From: CAYQQO01 sp964420115
GTDB lineage: Bacteria > Patescibacteriota > Minisyncoccia > Portnoybacterales > UBA2143
NCBI GenBank assembly: GCA_964420115.1
Contig: CAYQQO010000011.1
Span: 1-20,119 of the forward strand
Direction of reading: 5' to 3'
DNA: 20,119 nt
Each line of letters starts with the position of its first letter. Position 1 is the stretch's first letter. A program made the translations under genes and the position numbers. This document shows positions 7,370 to 14,618 of this stretch, one piece after another. Under the pieces are notes generated by a model. The model saw only the letters and a program-made list of their open reading frames with translations, searched no databases and was not told the DNA's origin.

Positions 7370-7404
7370 TTTTTAGTCAAAATTTAAAACCCTTTAAAAT
7401 ACAA

Positions 7405-7794
7405 TTACCAAAGTTCGCAAATAATTTCTCCGCCCAAACCTTTCTTTTTTGCTTCTTTGTTAGTCATTAATCCTTGAGAAGTAGAAATAACTGACAAGCC
7501 ATAACCTTCTCTCACCGGACGCAACTGGCTTTTTTTGGCATAAAGACGGCAGCCCGGCTTGCTAATCCTTCTTATTTTACTGATAACCGGCTCTCCTTTA
7601 TCATATTTCAACCCAATTTCTATCACCTTTCTGATTTTTCTTCCTTTGGTTTCTACTTTGCCGACAAAACCTTCTTTTTCCAAAATTTTAGCCAAATCTA
7701 ATTTTAGCTTAGAATAAGGAACTTCTGCCGTTTTTTTGGAAACGGCTTGAGCATTTCTTATTCTGGTTAACATATCTGAAATTGGATCTACCAT
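7405..7794 (-). CDS. rpsH: 30S ribosomal protein uS8
   Basis: uS8 is a primary 16S rRNA binder of the central domain and in E. coli represses the spc operon. The product is 129 aa, matching the family length, with MVDPISDMLTRIRNAQ at the N-terminus and the C-terminal signature STSQGLMTNKEAKKKGLGGEIIC. The start overlaps the end of rpsN by 7 nt (ATGGTAG), so it is probably translated by reinitiation. I saw no obvious copy of the S8-binding helix near rplE, but this was only looked for by eye. Confidence 0.98.
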   Translation of the reverse strand: MVDPISDMLTRIRNAQAVSKKTAEVPYSKLKLDLAKILEKEGFVGKVETKGRKIRKVIEIGLKYDKGEPVISKIRRISKPGCRLYAKKSQLRPVREGYGLSVISTSQGLMTNKEAKKKGLGGEIICELW

Positions 7795-7973
7795 GATGAT
7801 TTTTTTATTCCGGGGATTTCCCCTTTGTTAGCTAACTCCCTAAAACATATCCGACATAAATTAAATCTTCTCAAATAGCCCCTTTTTCTGCCGCAGCGAA
7901 AACAACGTCGGAGAATCCGAGTGGAATATTTTGGTTTCTTTTTTGCTCTGGCAATAACTGATTTTTTAGCCAT
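7788..7973 (-). CDS. rpsN: 30S ribosomal protein uS14, short zinc-binding form
   Basis: uS14 packs into the head of the small subunit next to uS3 and uS10. The 61-aa product is the short C+ form with C24xxC27 and C40xxC43 binding zinc, followed by the signature RICFRELANKGEIPGIKKSSW. The ATG lies 2 nt after the rplE stop (TAA-TT-ATG), and its own stop overlaps the rpsH start by 7 nt. The Cys-free long form is the zinc-independent alternative in some bacteria and is not present here. Confidence 0.98.
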   Translation of the reverse strand: MAKKSVIARAKKKPKYSTRILRRCFRCGRKRGYLRRFNLCRICFRELANKGEIPGIKKSSW

Positions 7974-7975
7974 AA

Positions 7976-8515
7976 TTAGGATTTAGCTATTGGAAAGCCC
8001 AATAGTTTATATAATTCAACCGCCTCCTTCTTGTTTTCTGCCGTAGTCACCACTGATACCTCAAAGCCAAAAATATTTTTAGCGCTCTCTGCCGAAATTT
8101 CTGGGAAAATAATCTGTTCTTTAATGCCAATGGTCAGATTGCCTGATTTATCAATGCCCTTAGAAGATAACCCGCGAAAATCACGGCTTCTTGGTAGAGC
8201 AATATTTATCAACCTGTCTAAAAAGTCATACATCTTAGCCCCTCTTAAAGTAACAGCCAAACCAACCACCATTTTCTCCCTTATTTTAAAACCAGCGATA
8301 GCTTTTTTAGCCGGACGAGGAGCCGGCGCCTGGCCGGTAATTTTCATCAGATTATTCTTAATCTCTTCCTGTGTTTTTTCGTCTTTTACAGCTGGATTAA
8401 AGCCGATATTGACAACCACTTTAACAATCGCCGGCACAGCCAAATCATTCTTATAGCCGAACTTTTCTTTCATTTTCGGGATAGCTATTTTTTTATATTT
8501 TTCTTTCAATTTCAT
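7976..8515 (-). CDS. rplE: 50S ribosomal protein uL5
   Basis: uL5 binds 5S rRNA and contacts the P-site tRNA and the small subunit head from the central protuberance. At 179 aa it equals the E. coli length. Typical features are the MKLKEKYKK start, VVVNIGFNPAVKD, the basic RPAKKAIAGFKIREKM segment, the RSRDFRGLSSKGIDKSGNLTIGI loop region and the C-terminal FEVSVVTTAENKKEA strand and helix. It lies 4 nt after rplX and 2 nt before rpsN. Confidence 0.98.
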   Translation of the reverse strand: MKLKEKYKKIAIPKMKEKFGYKNDLAVPAIVKVVVNIGFNPAVKDEKTQEEIKNNLMKITGQAPAPRPAKKAIAGFKIREKMVVGLAVTLRGAKMYDFLDRLINIALPRSRDFRGLSSKGIDKSGNLTIGIKEQIIFPEISAESAKNIFGFEVSVVTTAENKKEAVELYKLLGFPIAKS

Positions 8516-8519
8516 TTTC

Positions 8520-8825
8520 TTAAATTTCCTGATTACACTTTTTACAAATCCGATATTTGTTTTTGCCAGCCACTTTATACCCGACCCTAATCGCTTTTGA
8601 ACATTTAGGGCAAATCAGCTTTACATTAGAAACATCAAACGGCTTAGGAAGTTCAACAACCTGCCCTTTTTCTCTTTCGCTTTTTGCCCGGCGGTGCTTT
8701 TTAACCAAATTAGCGCCCTCAACTGAAATTTCACCTTCCTTGGGGAAGGCCTCTAAAACTTTCCCTTTCTTTCCTTTATATTTACCGGCAATTATTAAAA
8801 CTGTGTCGCCTTTTTTAATTTTCAT
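8520..8825 (-). CDS. rplX: 50S ribosomal protein uL24 with two CxxC pairs
   Basis: uL24 starts large-subunit assembly by binding the 5' domain of 23S rRNA and reaches the exit tunnel rim. The N-terminal KOW motif (KKGDTVLIIAGKYKGKKGKV, 4-23) is intact. The C-terminal part carries C72xxC75 and C94xxC97, consistent with a bound zinc, as in many but not all bacterial uL24 proteins. Length 101 aa is normal. It follows rplN after 4 nt; a GGAAG sequence sits about 12 nt before its ATG, too far for a standard Shine-Dalgarno. Confidence 0.98.
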   Translation of the reverse strand: MKIKKGDTVLIIAGKYKGKKGKVLEAFPKEGEISVEGANLVKKHRRAKSEREKGQVVELPKPFDVSNVKLICPKCSKAIRVGYKVAGKNKYRICKKCNQEI

Positions 8826-8829
8826 AATA

Positions 8830-9195
8830 TTATAATACTTCCGGAGCCAATGATACTATCTTATCAAAGCCCTTTTCTTTTAATTCCCGCGGCACCGGCC
8901 CAAAAATACGTCCGCCTTTAGGGTTAAAGCCGTCCACAATTACTGCCGCGTTCTCATCAAAGCGGATATACGAGCCGTCATCGCGGCGATAAGCTTTTTT
9001 CTGCCTAACAACAACAGCTTTAACAACATCCTTCTTTTTCACCGCCTTTTTCGGCTCTGCTTCTTTAACTGAAGCCACAATAATATCGCCAATTCTGGCA
9101 TAACGCCTCCGACTGCCACCCAAAACCTTAAAACACTGAATTAATTTTGTTCCAGTATTATCAGCCACTTTTAGTTTTGTTCCTGCTTGAATCAT
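8830..9195 (-). CDS. rplN: 50S ribosomal protein uL14
   Basis: uL14 contacts 16S helix 44 in an intersubunit bridge and is the docking site of RsfS. The product is 121 aa (E. coli 123). The start MIQAGTKLKVADNTGTK, the GGSRRRYARIGDIIVASVKEA segment and the C-terminal GRIFGPVPRELKEKGFDKIVSLAPEVL are all characteristic. It comes 19 nt after rpsQ; no Shine-Dalgarno is visible in that AT-rich spacer. Confidence 0.98.
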   Translation of the reverse strand: MIQAGTKLKVADNTGTKLIQCFKVLGGSRRRYARIGDIIVASVKEAEPKKAVKKKDVVKAVVVRQKKAYRRDDGSYIRFDENAAVIVDGFNPKGGRIFGPVPRELKEKGFDKIVSLAPEVL

Positions 9196-9214
9196 AGATT
9201 AAAAAATAATGGAC

Positions 9215-9541
9215 TTATTTTCCTTCTTGCGCTTCCTTATTACCGACTTGCAAAACTATCCATTTTTTTGTCTTGCTCATTGGACGAGATTCTCTAATAA
9301 CAACATTATCGCCAATTTTAAACTGATTCTTTTCGTCACAAGCCTTATACTTTTTTGTTATTCTATATCTTTTTTTATAGCGAGGGTGTTTTTTTAAACG
9401 AGCAACCAAAACAACAATTGTTTTGTCCATTTTATCGCTTATCACCACGCCTTTTAAAACCCGCGCTTTCTTAACAGCCGCTTCTTTGTCCAAAGTGGTT
9501 TTCTCTTTTGTTTTCTTTTCTTTATTGTTCTGTTTTCCCAT
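9215..9541 (-). CDS. rpsQ: 30S ribosomal protein uS17 with charged N-terminal extension
   Basis: uS17 is a primary binder of the 16S 5' domain with an OB fold. The core starts near residue 27 (RVLKGVVISDKMDKTIVV) and runs through HPRYKKRYRITKKYKACDE, FKIGDNVVIRESRPMSKTKKW. Residues 1-26 are a Lys/Glu-rich extension not found in E. coli uS17 (84 aa), giving 108 aa. The ATG at 9541 makes a 20-nt overlap with rpmC but has AAAGGA immediately upstream; no later ATG exists before the core, only a TTG. The overlap suggests coupled translation. Confidence 0.95.
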   Translation of the reverse strand: MGKQNNKEKKTKEKTTLDKEAAVKKARVLKGVVISDKMDKTIVVLVARLKKHPRYKKRYRITKKYKACDEKNQFKIGDNVVIRESRPMSKTKKWIVLQVGNKEAQEGK

Positions 9542-9725
9542 ATTTCCTTTCTTTTAAGAGAGTCAAAACTCTGGAAATTTCCCTGCGCAACTCTCTAATC
9601 TCCATAACATTCTTTAATTTTTTTGAAGCTAAATCAAATTTAAGCTGGCCTAATTTATGCCGGTCTTTTTCCAACAAATCTATTAGCTCTTTTTCTGTTT
9701 TTTGTCTAAGTTCCTTTATCTTCAT
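9522..9725 (-). CDS. rpmC: 50S ribosomal protein uL29
   Basis: uL29 is a small two-helix protein at the tunnel exit next to uL23. The 67-aa product matches the family length and pattern: KIKELRQKTEKELIDLLEK, then LGQLKFDLASKKLKNVMEIRELRREISRVLTLLKERK. It starts 22 nt after rplP with the context AATTATG, and its last codons overlap the rpsQ start by 20 nt. Its order between rplP and rpsQ is canonical. Confidence 0.97.
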   Translation of the reverse strand: MKIKELRQKTEKELIDLLEKDRHKLGQLKFDLASKKLKNVMEIRELRREISRVLTLLKERKYGKTEQ

Positions 9726-9747
9726 AATTCATCGCTCTGTTATAAAA

Positions 9748-10158
9748 TTAGCGGGCAACAAACTTTGTTTTTATTGGCAGTTTATGGCCTGCTCTGCGCA
9801 TCGCTTCTCTGGCTGTTTTTTCAGGCACCCCGTCCATCTCAAATATTATTCGGCCCGGCTTTATCGGAACCGCATAATGGTCAACACTGCCTTTCCCTCC
9901 GCCCATTGGCACTTCAGCTCCCTTTTTTGTTATTGGCTTGTCTGGAAAAACTCTAATCCAAATTTTACCGCCTCTTTGAACATATCTGGTAATACTGCGC
10001 CTAGCCGCTTCAATCTGTCTGGCTGTTATCCAATACGGCTCCATCGCTTTAAGGCCGTAAGAACCAAAAGACAAATAAGTTCCGCGCGTTTCTTTGCCCT
10101 TCCCTTTCCTTCTCCCTTTCTGCCATTTACGATGTTTTACTTTTTTAGGAAATAACAT
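9748..10158 (-). CDS. rplP: 50S ribosomal protein uL16, with a Pro in place of the conserved loop Arg
   Basis: uL16 helps place the A-site and P-site tRNAs near the peptidyl transferase centre. The length of 136 aa equals that of E. coli. Conserved parts include the basic start MLFPKKVKHRKWQKGR, ITARQIEAARRSITRYVQRGGKIWIRVFPDKPIT and the end KLPIKTKFV. The loop closest to the catalytic centre, RMGKGKG in E. coli (Arg81 to Gly87), reads P84MGGGKG90 here, so the Arg that is hydroxylated in E. coli is a Pro and the following Lys84 is a Gly. The gene lies 9 nt after rpsC. Confidence 0.97.
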   Translation of the reverse strand: MLFPKKVKHRKWQKGRRKGKGKETRGTYLSFGSYGLKAMEPYWITARQIEAARRSITRYVQRGGKIWIRVFPDKPITKKGAEVPMGGGKGSVDHYAVPIKPGRIIFEMDGVPEKTAREAMRRAGHKLPIKTKFVAR

Positions 10159-10167
10159 AACTATTTA

Positions 10168-10821
10168 TTAATCAAAAACCTCTCCCTTGTAAATCCATAT
10201 TTTAATGCCGACAGTCCCGTAAGTAGTGTAGGCGGTTGCTTGGGCATAGTCAACATTGGAACGGAATGTCTGCAAAGGAACTCTTCCTTTTTTGAGCCAC
10301 TCTTTACGGGCGATATCAGCGCCGCCTAATCTCCCCTTAATTAATATCTTTGCTCCTTCTACTTCATTGTTTTGGGTAATTTTGTCCAAGGTCTGCTTCA
10401 TCACCCGGCGGTAAGGCATTCTCCGTTCTATTTGGCTGGCCACTTCCTGCCCGACTATAGCCGCCTGGCTATTGGGCTGTTTTATTTCTTCAACTTCCAG
10501 CCGAACTTCCATTTTGGCTATTTTGGGCCAATTTTTCAAAAAGAATTTCTTAATTTCCTGCTTCAAATCTTCGGCTCCGCCACCGCCCCGACCAATGACC
10601 AAGCCGGGCCTGGCCGTCTTTACAATAACATTAATAATATTGGAAGTTCTTTCTATCTCAACAGAACCAACCCCTGCTTTGTCCAGTTTTTTAATTATAA
10701 AAGAGCGCAAGCGGATATCTTGCTCCAATAATTCTTGGTATGATTTTTTGTTAAACCAGCGCGACTTCCAATTTGTCAGCTGGCCCATTCTAAAAATGTA
10801 AGGATGAACTTTTCTACCCAT
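10168..10821 (-). CDS. rpsC: 30S ribosomal protein uS3
   Basis: uS3 lines the mRNA entry channel of the small subunit head. The 217-aa product has the MGRKVHPYIFRMG start, a type II KH domain with the GLVIGRGGGG loop near residues 73-82, and the C-terminal domain with MPYRRVMKQTLDK, GRLGGADIARKEW and YGTVGIKIWIYKGE. Length is a little under E. coli (233), lacking the acidic tail. It starts 5 nt after rplV. The GXXG loop has an unbroken run of glycines where Lys is more usual. Confidence 0.98.
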   Translation of the reverse strand: MGRKVHPYIFRMGQLTNWKSRWFNKKSYQELLEQDIRLRSFIIKKLDKAGVGSVEIERTSNIINVIVKTARPGLVIGRGGGGAEDLKQEIKKFFLKNWPKIAKMEVRLEVEEIKQPNSQAAIVGQEVASQIERRMPYRRVMKQTLDKITQNNEVEGAKILIKGRLGGADIARKEWLKKGRVPLQTFRSNVDYAQATAYTTYGTVGIKIWIYKGEVFD

Positions 10822-10826
10822 ATTTT

Positions 10827-11420
10827 TTACATGCTTTTCCTTCTGAAAAGCTTTTTAGCGTTGCCAAGCGTCTGACGGCTGAAAAACCTTTTCTTCGCTT
10901 TCGGCGTAGTCGGATAAGGTCTTTTAGGAGCAGGCTTTTTTGGCCCTGGACTTTCTTTTTCTTCTAGTTGATGAATTTCCTCCGCCAAATCCGGCGCCTC
11001 TTTATCGCTTAAAATCTTTTTCTTTTTTTCTTCTTTTTTATCAGCGGCAACCTTTTTATCATAAAGAGGTTTTTCCAACGGCTGAACTCCCTCTCTTAAG
11101 GACAACTCTAAAATAATGTGGCTTGTTCTTTTCATTATCGGAGTAGCTCTGCCCATCGCTCGCGGCATCCACCTTTTCAAAGTAGGCCCCATTTCAACAA
11201 CAACCTTAGAAACATAGAGCCCCTCTTCCGGCCAATTGGCGTTGTTTTTAGCGTTAGCCACTGCTGATTTAAGAAGTTTTAAAATATGACGGGATGACCT
11301 TTTAGTTGAAAACTTCAATTCTTTTTCCGCTTCTTTCACATCCAGACCATTGATTAAATTAGCCACCAATCTGACTTTTCTGGGAGATATTCTTAAATGA
11401 CGCAACTTAGCAATAACCAT
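10827..11420 (-). CDS. rplV: 50S ribosomal protein uL22 with long C-terminal extension
   Basis: uL22 reaches with a beta-hairpin into the peptide exit tunnel. The core (residues 1-109) has LRISPRKVRLVANLINGL, the AVANAKNN helix, and the tunnel hairpin with GPTLKRWMPRAMGRATPIMKR (78-98). Residues 110-197 are a Lys/Glu/Pro-rich extension ending in a basic segment (FRRKSM), nearly doubling the usual 110 aa. The extension has no recognised domain. It would project at or near the outer face of the tunnel exit. The ATG has the AATTATG context and follows rpsS after 8 nt. Confidence 0.96.
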   Translation of the reverse strand: MVIAKLRHLRISPRKVRLVANLINGLDVKEAEKELKFSTKRSSRHILKLLKSAVANAKNNANWPEEGLYVSKVVVEMGPTLKRWMPRAMGRATPIMKRTSHIILELSLREGVQPLEKPLYDKKVAADKKEEKKKKILSDKEAPDLAEEIHQLEEKESPGPKKPAPKRPYPTTPKAKKRFFSRQTLGNAKKLFRRKSM

Positions 11421-11428
11421 AATTTTCT

Positions 11429-11716
11429 TTATTTAGCGGCCGCTTCCTGCTCTTTTTGCATCCGTCCGCCGTGCCTGATAAATTTTCTAGTAGGAGCAAA
11501 CTCGCCTAATTTATGGCCAACCATATCTTCAGTAACAAGAACTGAAATATGCTCCTTGCCATTATGAACGCCAAAAGTATAACCGACCATTTCCGGCACT
11601 ATTGTTGAAGAGCGAGCCCATGTTTTAATAATCTTGCTTTCGCCCTTTTTTATTTTGCTAATTTTCTTCAGCAATTTCGGATCCACATAAGGACCTTTTT
11701 TAAGTGATCTACTCAT
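11429..11716 (-). CDS. rpsS: 30S ribosomal protein uS19
   Basis: uS19 forms a head-located complex with uS13 and takes part in intersubunit bridging. The 95-aa product (E. coli 92) begins MSRSLKKGPYVDPKLLKKI and has the signature TFGVHNGKEHISVLVTEDMVGHKLGEFAPTRKF, which is diagnostic. It follows rplB with 3 nt between stop and ATG and is spaced 8 nt from rplV. Nothing unusual was seen. Confidence 0.98.
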   Translation of the reverse strand: MSRSLKKGPYVDPKLLKKISKIKKGESKIIKTWARSSTIVPEMVGYTFGVHNGKEHISVLVTEDMVGHKLGEFAPTRKFIRHGGRMQKEQEAAAK

Positions 11717-11719
11717 AAT

Positions 11720-12565
11720 TTATCTTTTCTTTTTCTTTTTAGCCCTTCTTTTAATAATTAATCTGTCGCTTGCTTTTTTCTTTCTTGTCTTAATACCAAA
11801 AGCGCGCTTCCCCCATGGAGTTTTTGGACCTTTTTTAAGGCCGATTGACTGGCGATTTTCACCGCCGCCATGAGGATGATCAACCGGATTCATCGCCGAC
11901 CCTCTGACAGTTGGCCGTCTGCCAAGCCAGCGGTTTCTGCCGGCCTTGCCGATAACAACGGTATTATGCTCTGGATTGCTTACTTGGCCGACACTGGCCA
12001 TACAGGTGTCCTTGACCATTCTAATCTCTCCCGAGGGCATTTTCAAATGCGTATAGCCGCCTTCGTTGGCCATTACCTGCGCCCAAGCGCCGGCTCCTCT
12101 CGCCATTTGCCCGCCTTTTTTGGGCTGAAGCTCAATATTATAAACCTGCGTCCCAACAATAATATTTTTCAGCTGCATCCGGTTGCCAGTTTTCAAAGAA
12201 GCTTTATCTTTTAAAACAATTTCATCGCCTACTTTAAGTTTATCAGGAGCCAAAACATATCTTTTTTCTCCATCTGAATATTTGACCAAAGCGATAAAAC
12301 AGGTTCTATTGGGGTCATACTCAATGGCCTCTACTTTTGCCGACATATCTTTTTTATCAATCCTTTTAAAATCAATCAAGCGATATCTTCTTTTGTGCCC
12401 GCCGCCTTTATGACGCGTGGTGATACGACCCGTATTACCGCGACCAAACCGCCTGCTTAGCCTAACAGTCAGTTTTTTTTCTGGTTTTTTTTTGCTCAAG
12501 GCAGAAAAATCAATTTTGCTCATTCCTCTTCTGCCTGGCGATGTTGGTCTATATTTTTTAGGCAT
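11720..12565 (-). CDS. rplB: 50S ribosomal protein uL2
   Basis: uL2 is needed for subunit joining and peptidyl transfer. The 281-aa product (E. coli 273) contains the SH3/OB-like RNA-binding domain with RNNTGRITTRHKGGGHKRRYR-type sequence (here GRGNTGRITTRHKGGGHKRR) and the C-terminal signature MNPVDHPHGGGE carrying the conserved His of the HPHGGGE loop. The termini are Lys-rich. It begins 13 nt after rplW with the AATTATG context. Confidence 0.98.
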   Translation of the reverse strand: MPKKYRPTSPGRRGMSKIDFSALSKKKPEKKLTVRLSRRFGRGNTGRITTRHKGGGHKRRYRLIDFKRIDKKDMSAKVEAIEYDPNRTCFIALVKYSDGEKRYVLAPDKLKVGDEIVLKDKASLKTGNRMQLKNIIVGTQVYNIELQPKKGGQMARGAGAWAQVMANEGGYTHLKMPSGEIRMVKDTCMASVGQVSNPEHNTVVIGKAGRNRWLGRRPTVRGSAMNPVDHPHGGGENRQSIGLKKGPKTPWGKRAFGIKTRKKKASDRLIIKRRAKKKKKR

Positions 12566-12578
12566 AATTTATATTAAT

Positions 12579-13022
12579 CTATCTTGGTAAAACCTCTATT
12601 TTATCACCTTTTTCTAGAGTAACAACCGCTTTTTTAATACCCTTTTTCAAACCCTTTTTCCATCCTTCGCTTCTACCCAATCTTCTTTTTTTAGCCGGCA
12701 AATGAATTAAATTAACATTTTTTACTCTAACATCGTAAAGCGACTCAACCGCTTTTTTAATTTCCGGCTTATTGGCAAAGCGCGAGACCAAAAAAACATA
12801 TTTATTCTTTCCGGTCAAATATGTCGCTTTCTCTGTAATGTGCGGCTCTAAAATAAAGCGGTAGGCCTGAACCGTTTTTTTACTGGCTGTTTTTGAAAGA
12901 GTGGCTTCCTTTGTTTTTTTCTCAACTTGACTCTTTAATGATTTTTCTTCTACCCCCATTTCTCTCTCTGCAGAAGCTTTTTCTTCTTTCTGTTTTCTTT
13001 TTAATCTATCTAATAAAGCCAT
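12579..13022 (-). CDS. rplW: 50S ribosomal protein uL23 with N-terminal extension
   Basis: uL23 sits at the tunnel exit and is the docking point for trigger factor and SRP. The core begins near residue 52 (AYRFILEPHITEKATYL) and continues with KYVFLVSRFANKPEIKKAVESLYDVRVKNVNLIHLPAKKRR, matching the 95-100 aa family. Residues 1-51 are an added Lys/Glu/Ser-rich, probably helical or disordered segment starting MALLDRLKRKQKEEK. Other starts inside the extension are possible (Met at residue 22), but ATG at 13022 is 3 nt from the rplD stop and fits the operon spacing. Confidence 0.95.
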   Translation of the reverse strand: MALLDRLKRKQKEEKASAEREMGVEEKSLKSQVEKKTKEATLSKTASKKTVQAYRFILEPHITEKATYLTGKNKYVFLVSRFANKPEIKKAVESLYDVRVKNVNLIHLPAKKRRLGRSEGWKKGLKKGIKKAVVTLEKGDKIEVLPR

Positions 13023-13025
13023 AAA

Positions 13026-13667
13026 TTATATATATGTTTTCTTAATCACCTCAATAGCTGGTTCTATTATCACTAAATATTTGTATGTTAAAACATCTAC
13101 AACATTCAAGCTGTCTGCTCTAATGGTTTTCATTTTAGGAATATTCTTGCTGACTCTGACTATTTTCTCATCGCTTTTTGGCAAAACAATTAAAGCCCCC
13201 TTAACCAAATCTTTCTTTATCCTATCTGTTAAATTCTTAACTACTTTCACCATCTCCTTTGTTTTCACCCGGTCAACTTCTATTTTATCCAATAAAATCA
13301 TCTCTTCATCTTTCAGCTTGGATGTCATCGCCATAAATAGGGCTTTCTTTTTCATTTTTTTATTAATTTTCTTTGAGAATACCCTTTCTTTTGTCGGGCC
13401 GAAAGTGACTCCGCCTCCACGCCAAATCGGCGAACGAATTGAGCCATGTCGGGCTCGGCCAGTTCCTTTCTGTCTCCACGGCTTTCTGCCCCCGCCGCTG
13501 ACTTCGCTTCTATCTTTGGTATGGGCAATCACCTGGCGCGCGTTAGCCATTTGGGCAACCACTGCCTGATGAATTAAATCGTTATTAATCTCCACATCAA
13601 AAATTTCAGCTGGTAAATCAATATCTTTTATCCCTTCTCCTTTTTGATTGTAAATTTTAACTTTCAT
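13026..13667 (-). CDS. rplD: 50S ribosomal protein uL4
   Basis: uL4 extends a loop into the exit tunnel and in E. coli represses the S10 operon. The 213-aa product begins MKVKIYNQKGEGIKDIDLP, as the family normally does, and has the tunnel loop RKPWRQKGTGRARHGSIRSPIWRGGG. I chose ATG at 13667 (context AATTATG) over an in-frame GTG at 13685 that touches the rplC stop, because the six extra residues have no counterpart in the family. The gap to rplC is then 17 nt. Confidence 0.96.
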   Translation of the reverse strand: MKVKIYNQKGEGIKDIDLPAEIFDVEINNDLIHQAVVAQMANARQVIAHTKDRSEVSGGGRKPWRQKGTGRARHGSIRSPIWRGGGVTFGPTKERVFSKKINKKMKKKALFMAMTSKLKDEEMILLDKIEVDRVKTKEMVKVVKNLTDRIKKDLVKGALIVLPKSDEKIVRVSKNIPKMKTIRADSLNVVDVLTYKYLVIIEPAIEVIKKTYI

Positions 13668-13684
13668 AATTTTTCTCAACCACA

Positions 13685-14509
13685 CTACGCTTTACTCTCT
13701 TCTTTACTCTCTTCTTTTTTATCTGGCTCCGTTTTCTTGCCAGAAACAGCTCCTTCTTTACCGACTTCTTCTTTCTTTTCTGTCTCCGGCTTCTCTTCTT
13801 TTTTTTCTCCCTTTTTTTCTTCTTCAGAAGGCGCCCCGGCTTCAACAGAAACTGTTTCCCCTTCTATATCTTTTTCTTCTGGGATAATTTCTGCTTCTTT
13901 AATAAGCTCTATTTCCAAAAGCGTTCCTTTTCTTCCGGGGACTGCTCCTTTAATAGCCAGCAAATTATTTTCTTTATCAATATCAGCCACCTCAAGGCCG
14001 CAAGTAGTCACTCTTTCCCCTCCCATCCTGCCAGCCATTTTCTTACCCTTAAAAACTCTTTCTGGAAAAGCCGAGCCAATGGAGCCGGGCGCTCTTTCGC
14101 CGTGTTTGGTGCCGTGAGTGGCTGGGAAACCGGCAAAGCCGTGTCTTTTAACCACCCCTTGAAAACCCTTTGCTTTGGAAAGGCCGCTTACTTTGACAAT
14201 ATCACCCTTATTAAATTGAGAAACATTAATTTCATCTCCTGCTTTCAGTTGATTGTCTTTGATTTCCTTTATATAGCGATAACCTTTTTTTAGTCCGGCT
14301 TTTTTAAAAAACCCCTTCTGCGGCTTATTTATTTTTCTGTCTTTCATTTCTTCAAAGCCAATCTGGACAGCGCTGTACCCGTCTCTTTCTTTTGTCCTCT
14401 CTCCTACAACCAAACACGGCCCCGCCTCTATTAGAGTAACCGGGACAACCTGCCTCTTTCCATTAAAGAGCTGGCTCATTCCAATTTTTTTGCCAAGAAT
14501 GAATTTCAT
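13685..14509 (-). CDS. rplC: 50S ribosomal protein uL3 with acidic/Lys-rich C-terminal tail
   Basis: uL3 initiates large-subunit assembly and reaches toward the peptidyl transferase centre. The core (about 1-205) begins MKFILGKKIGMSQLF and has GVVKRHGFAGFPATHGTKHGERAPGSIG and RVFKGKKMAGRMG. Residues 206-274 form a Glu/Lys/Pro-rich low-complexity tail that is absent from E. coli uL3 (209 aa). Start ATG at 14509 fits the family; a longer in-frame start at 14536 would fall inside a hairpin. It is first in a long run of tightly packed genes and is separated from rpsJ by a 159-nt structured spacer. Confidence 0.96.
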   Translation of the reverse strand: MKFILGKKIGMSQLFNGKRQVVPVTLIEAGPCLVVGERTKERDGYSAVQIGFEEMKDRKINKPQKGFFKKAGLKKGYRYIKEIKDNQLKAGDEINVSQFNKGDIVKVSGLSKAKGFQGVVKRHGFAGFPATHGTKHGERAPGSIGSAFPERVFKGKKMAGRMGGERVTTCGLEVADIDKENNLLAIKGAVPGRKGTLLEIELIKEAEIIPEEKDIEGETVSVEAGAPSEEEKKGEKKEEKPETEKKEEVGKEGAVSGKKTEPDKKEESKEESKA

Positions 14510-14522
14510 AATTAATGTAAGC

Positions 14523-14543
14523 AAAAACCGGGGCAATCCCCGG
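14523..14543 (-). terminator. Terminator-like hairpin 14 nt upstream of rplC
   Basis: In the - strand RNA, CCGGGG (14543-14538) and CCCCGG (14533-14528) form a 6-bp all-GC stem with a 4-nt loop, followed directly by UUUUU (14527-14523). That is the form of an intrinsic terminator, yet it precedes rplC by 13 nt. It may terminate after rpsJ, attenuate the operon, or hinder ribosome access. The U-tract is short, so termination is probably partial. Confidence 0.55.
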
Positions 14544-14588
14544 CAAAAGATGACTAAATTCTGCTAAAACAATCTTATTCTTAACTTT

Positions 14589-14618
14589 TTTACAAGTTAG
14601 TGTCTAAACAGCTGACAA
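14589..14618 (-). promoter_or_regulatory. Weak candidate promoter for rplC operon
   Basis: On the - strand TTGTCA (14618-14613, five of six) and TGTAAA (14594-14589, four of six) are 18 nt apart. Transcription would begin near 14582, giving a leader of about 73 nt that includes the terminator-like hairpin. The weak -10 keeps confidence low. Confidence 0.3.

Noticed and set aside
8031..8456. 141-codon open frame opposite rplE
   Set aside because: Antisense shadow of a well-conserved uL5 gene.
9508..10155. 215-codon open frame on the + strand opposite rpmC-rplP
   Set aside because: It is antisense to three conserved r-protein genes, has no SD or promoter, and its product is Phe/Ser-rich as expected from the complement of Lys/Glu-rich genes.
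13644..14117. 157-codon open frame on the + strand opposite rplC
   Set aside because: The Ser/Phe/Pro-rich product is the mirror of the Glu/Lys-rich uL3 tail; no initiation signals.
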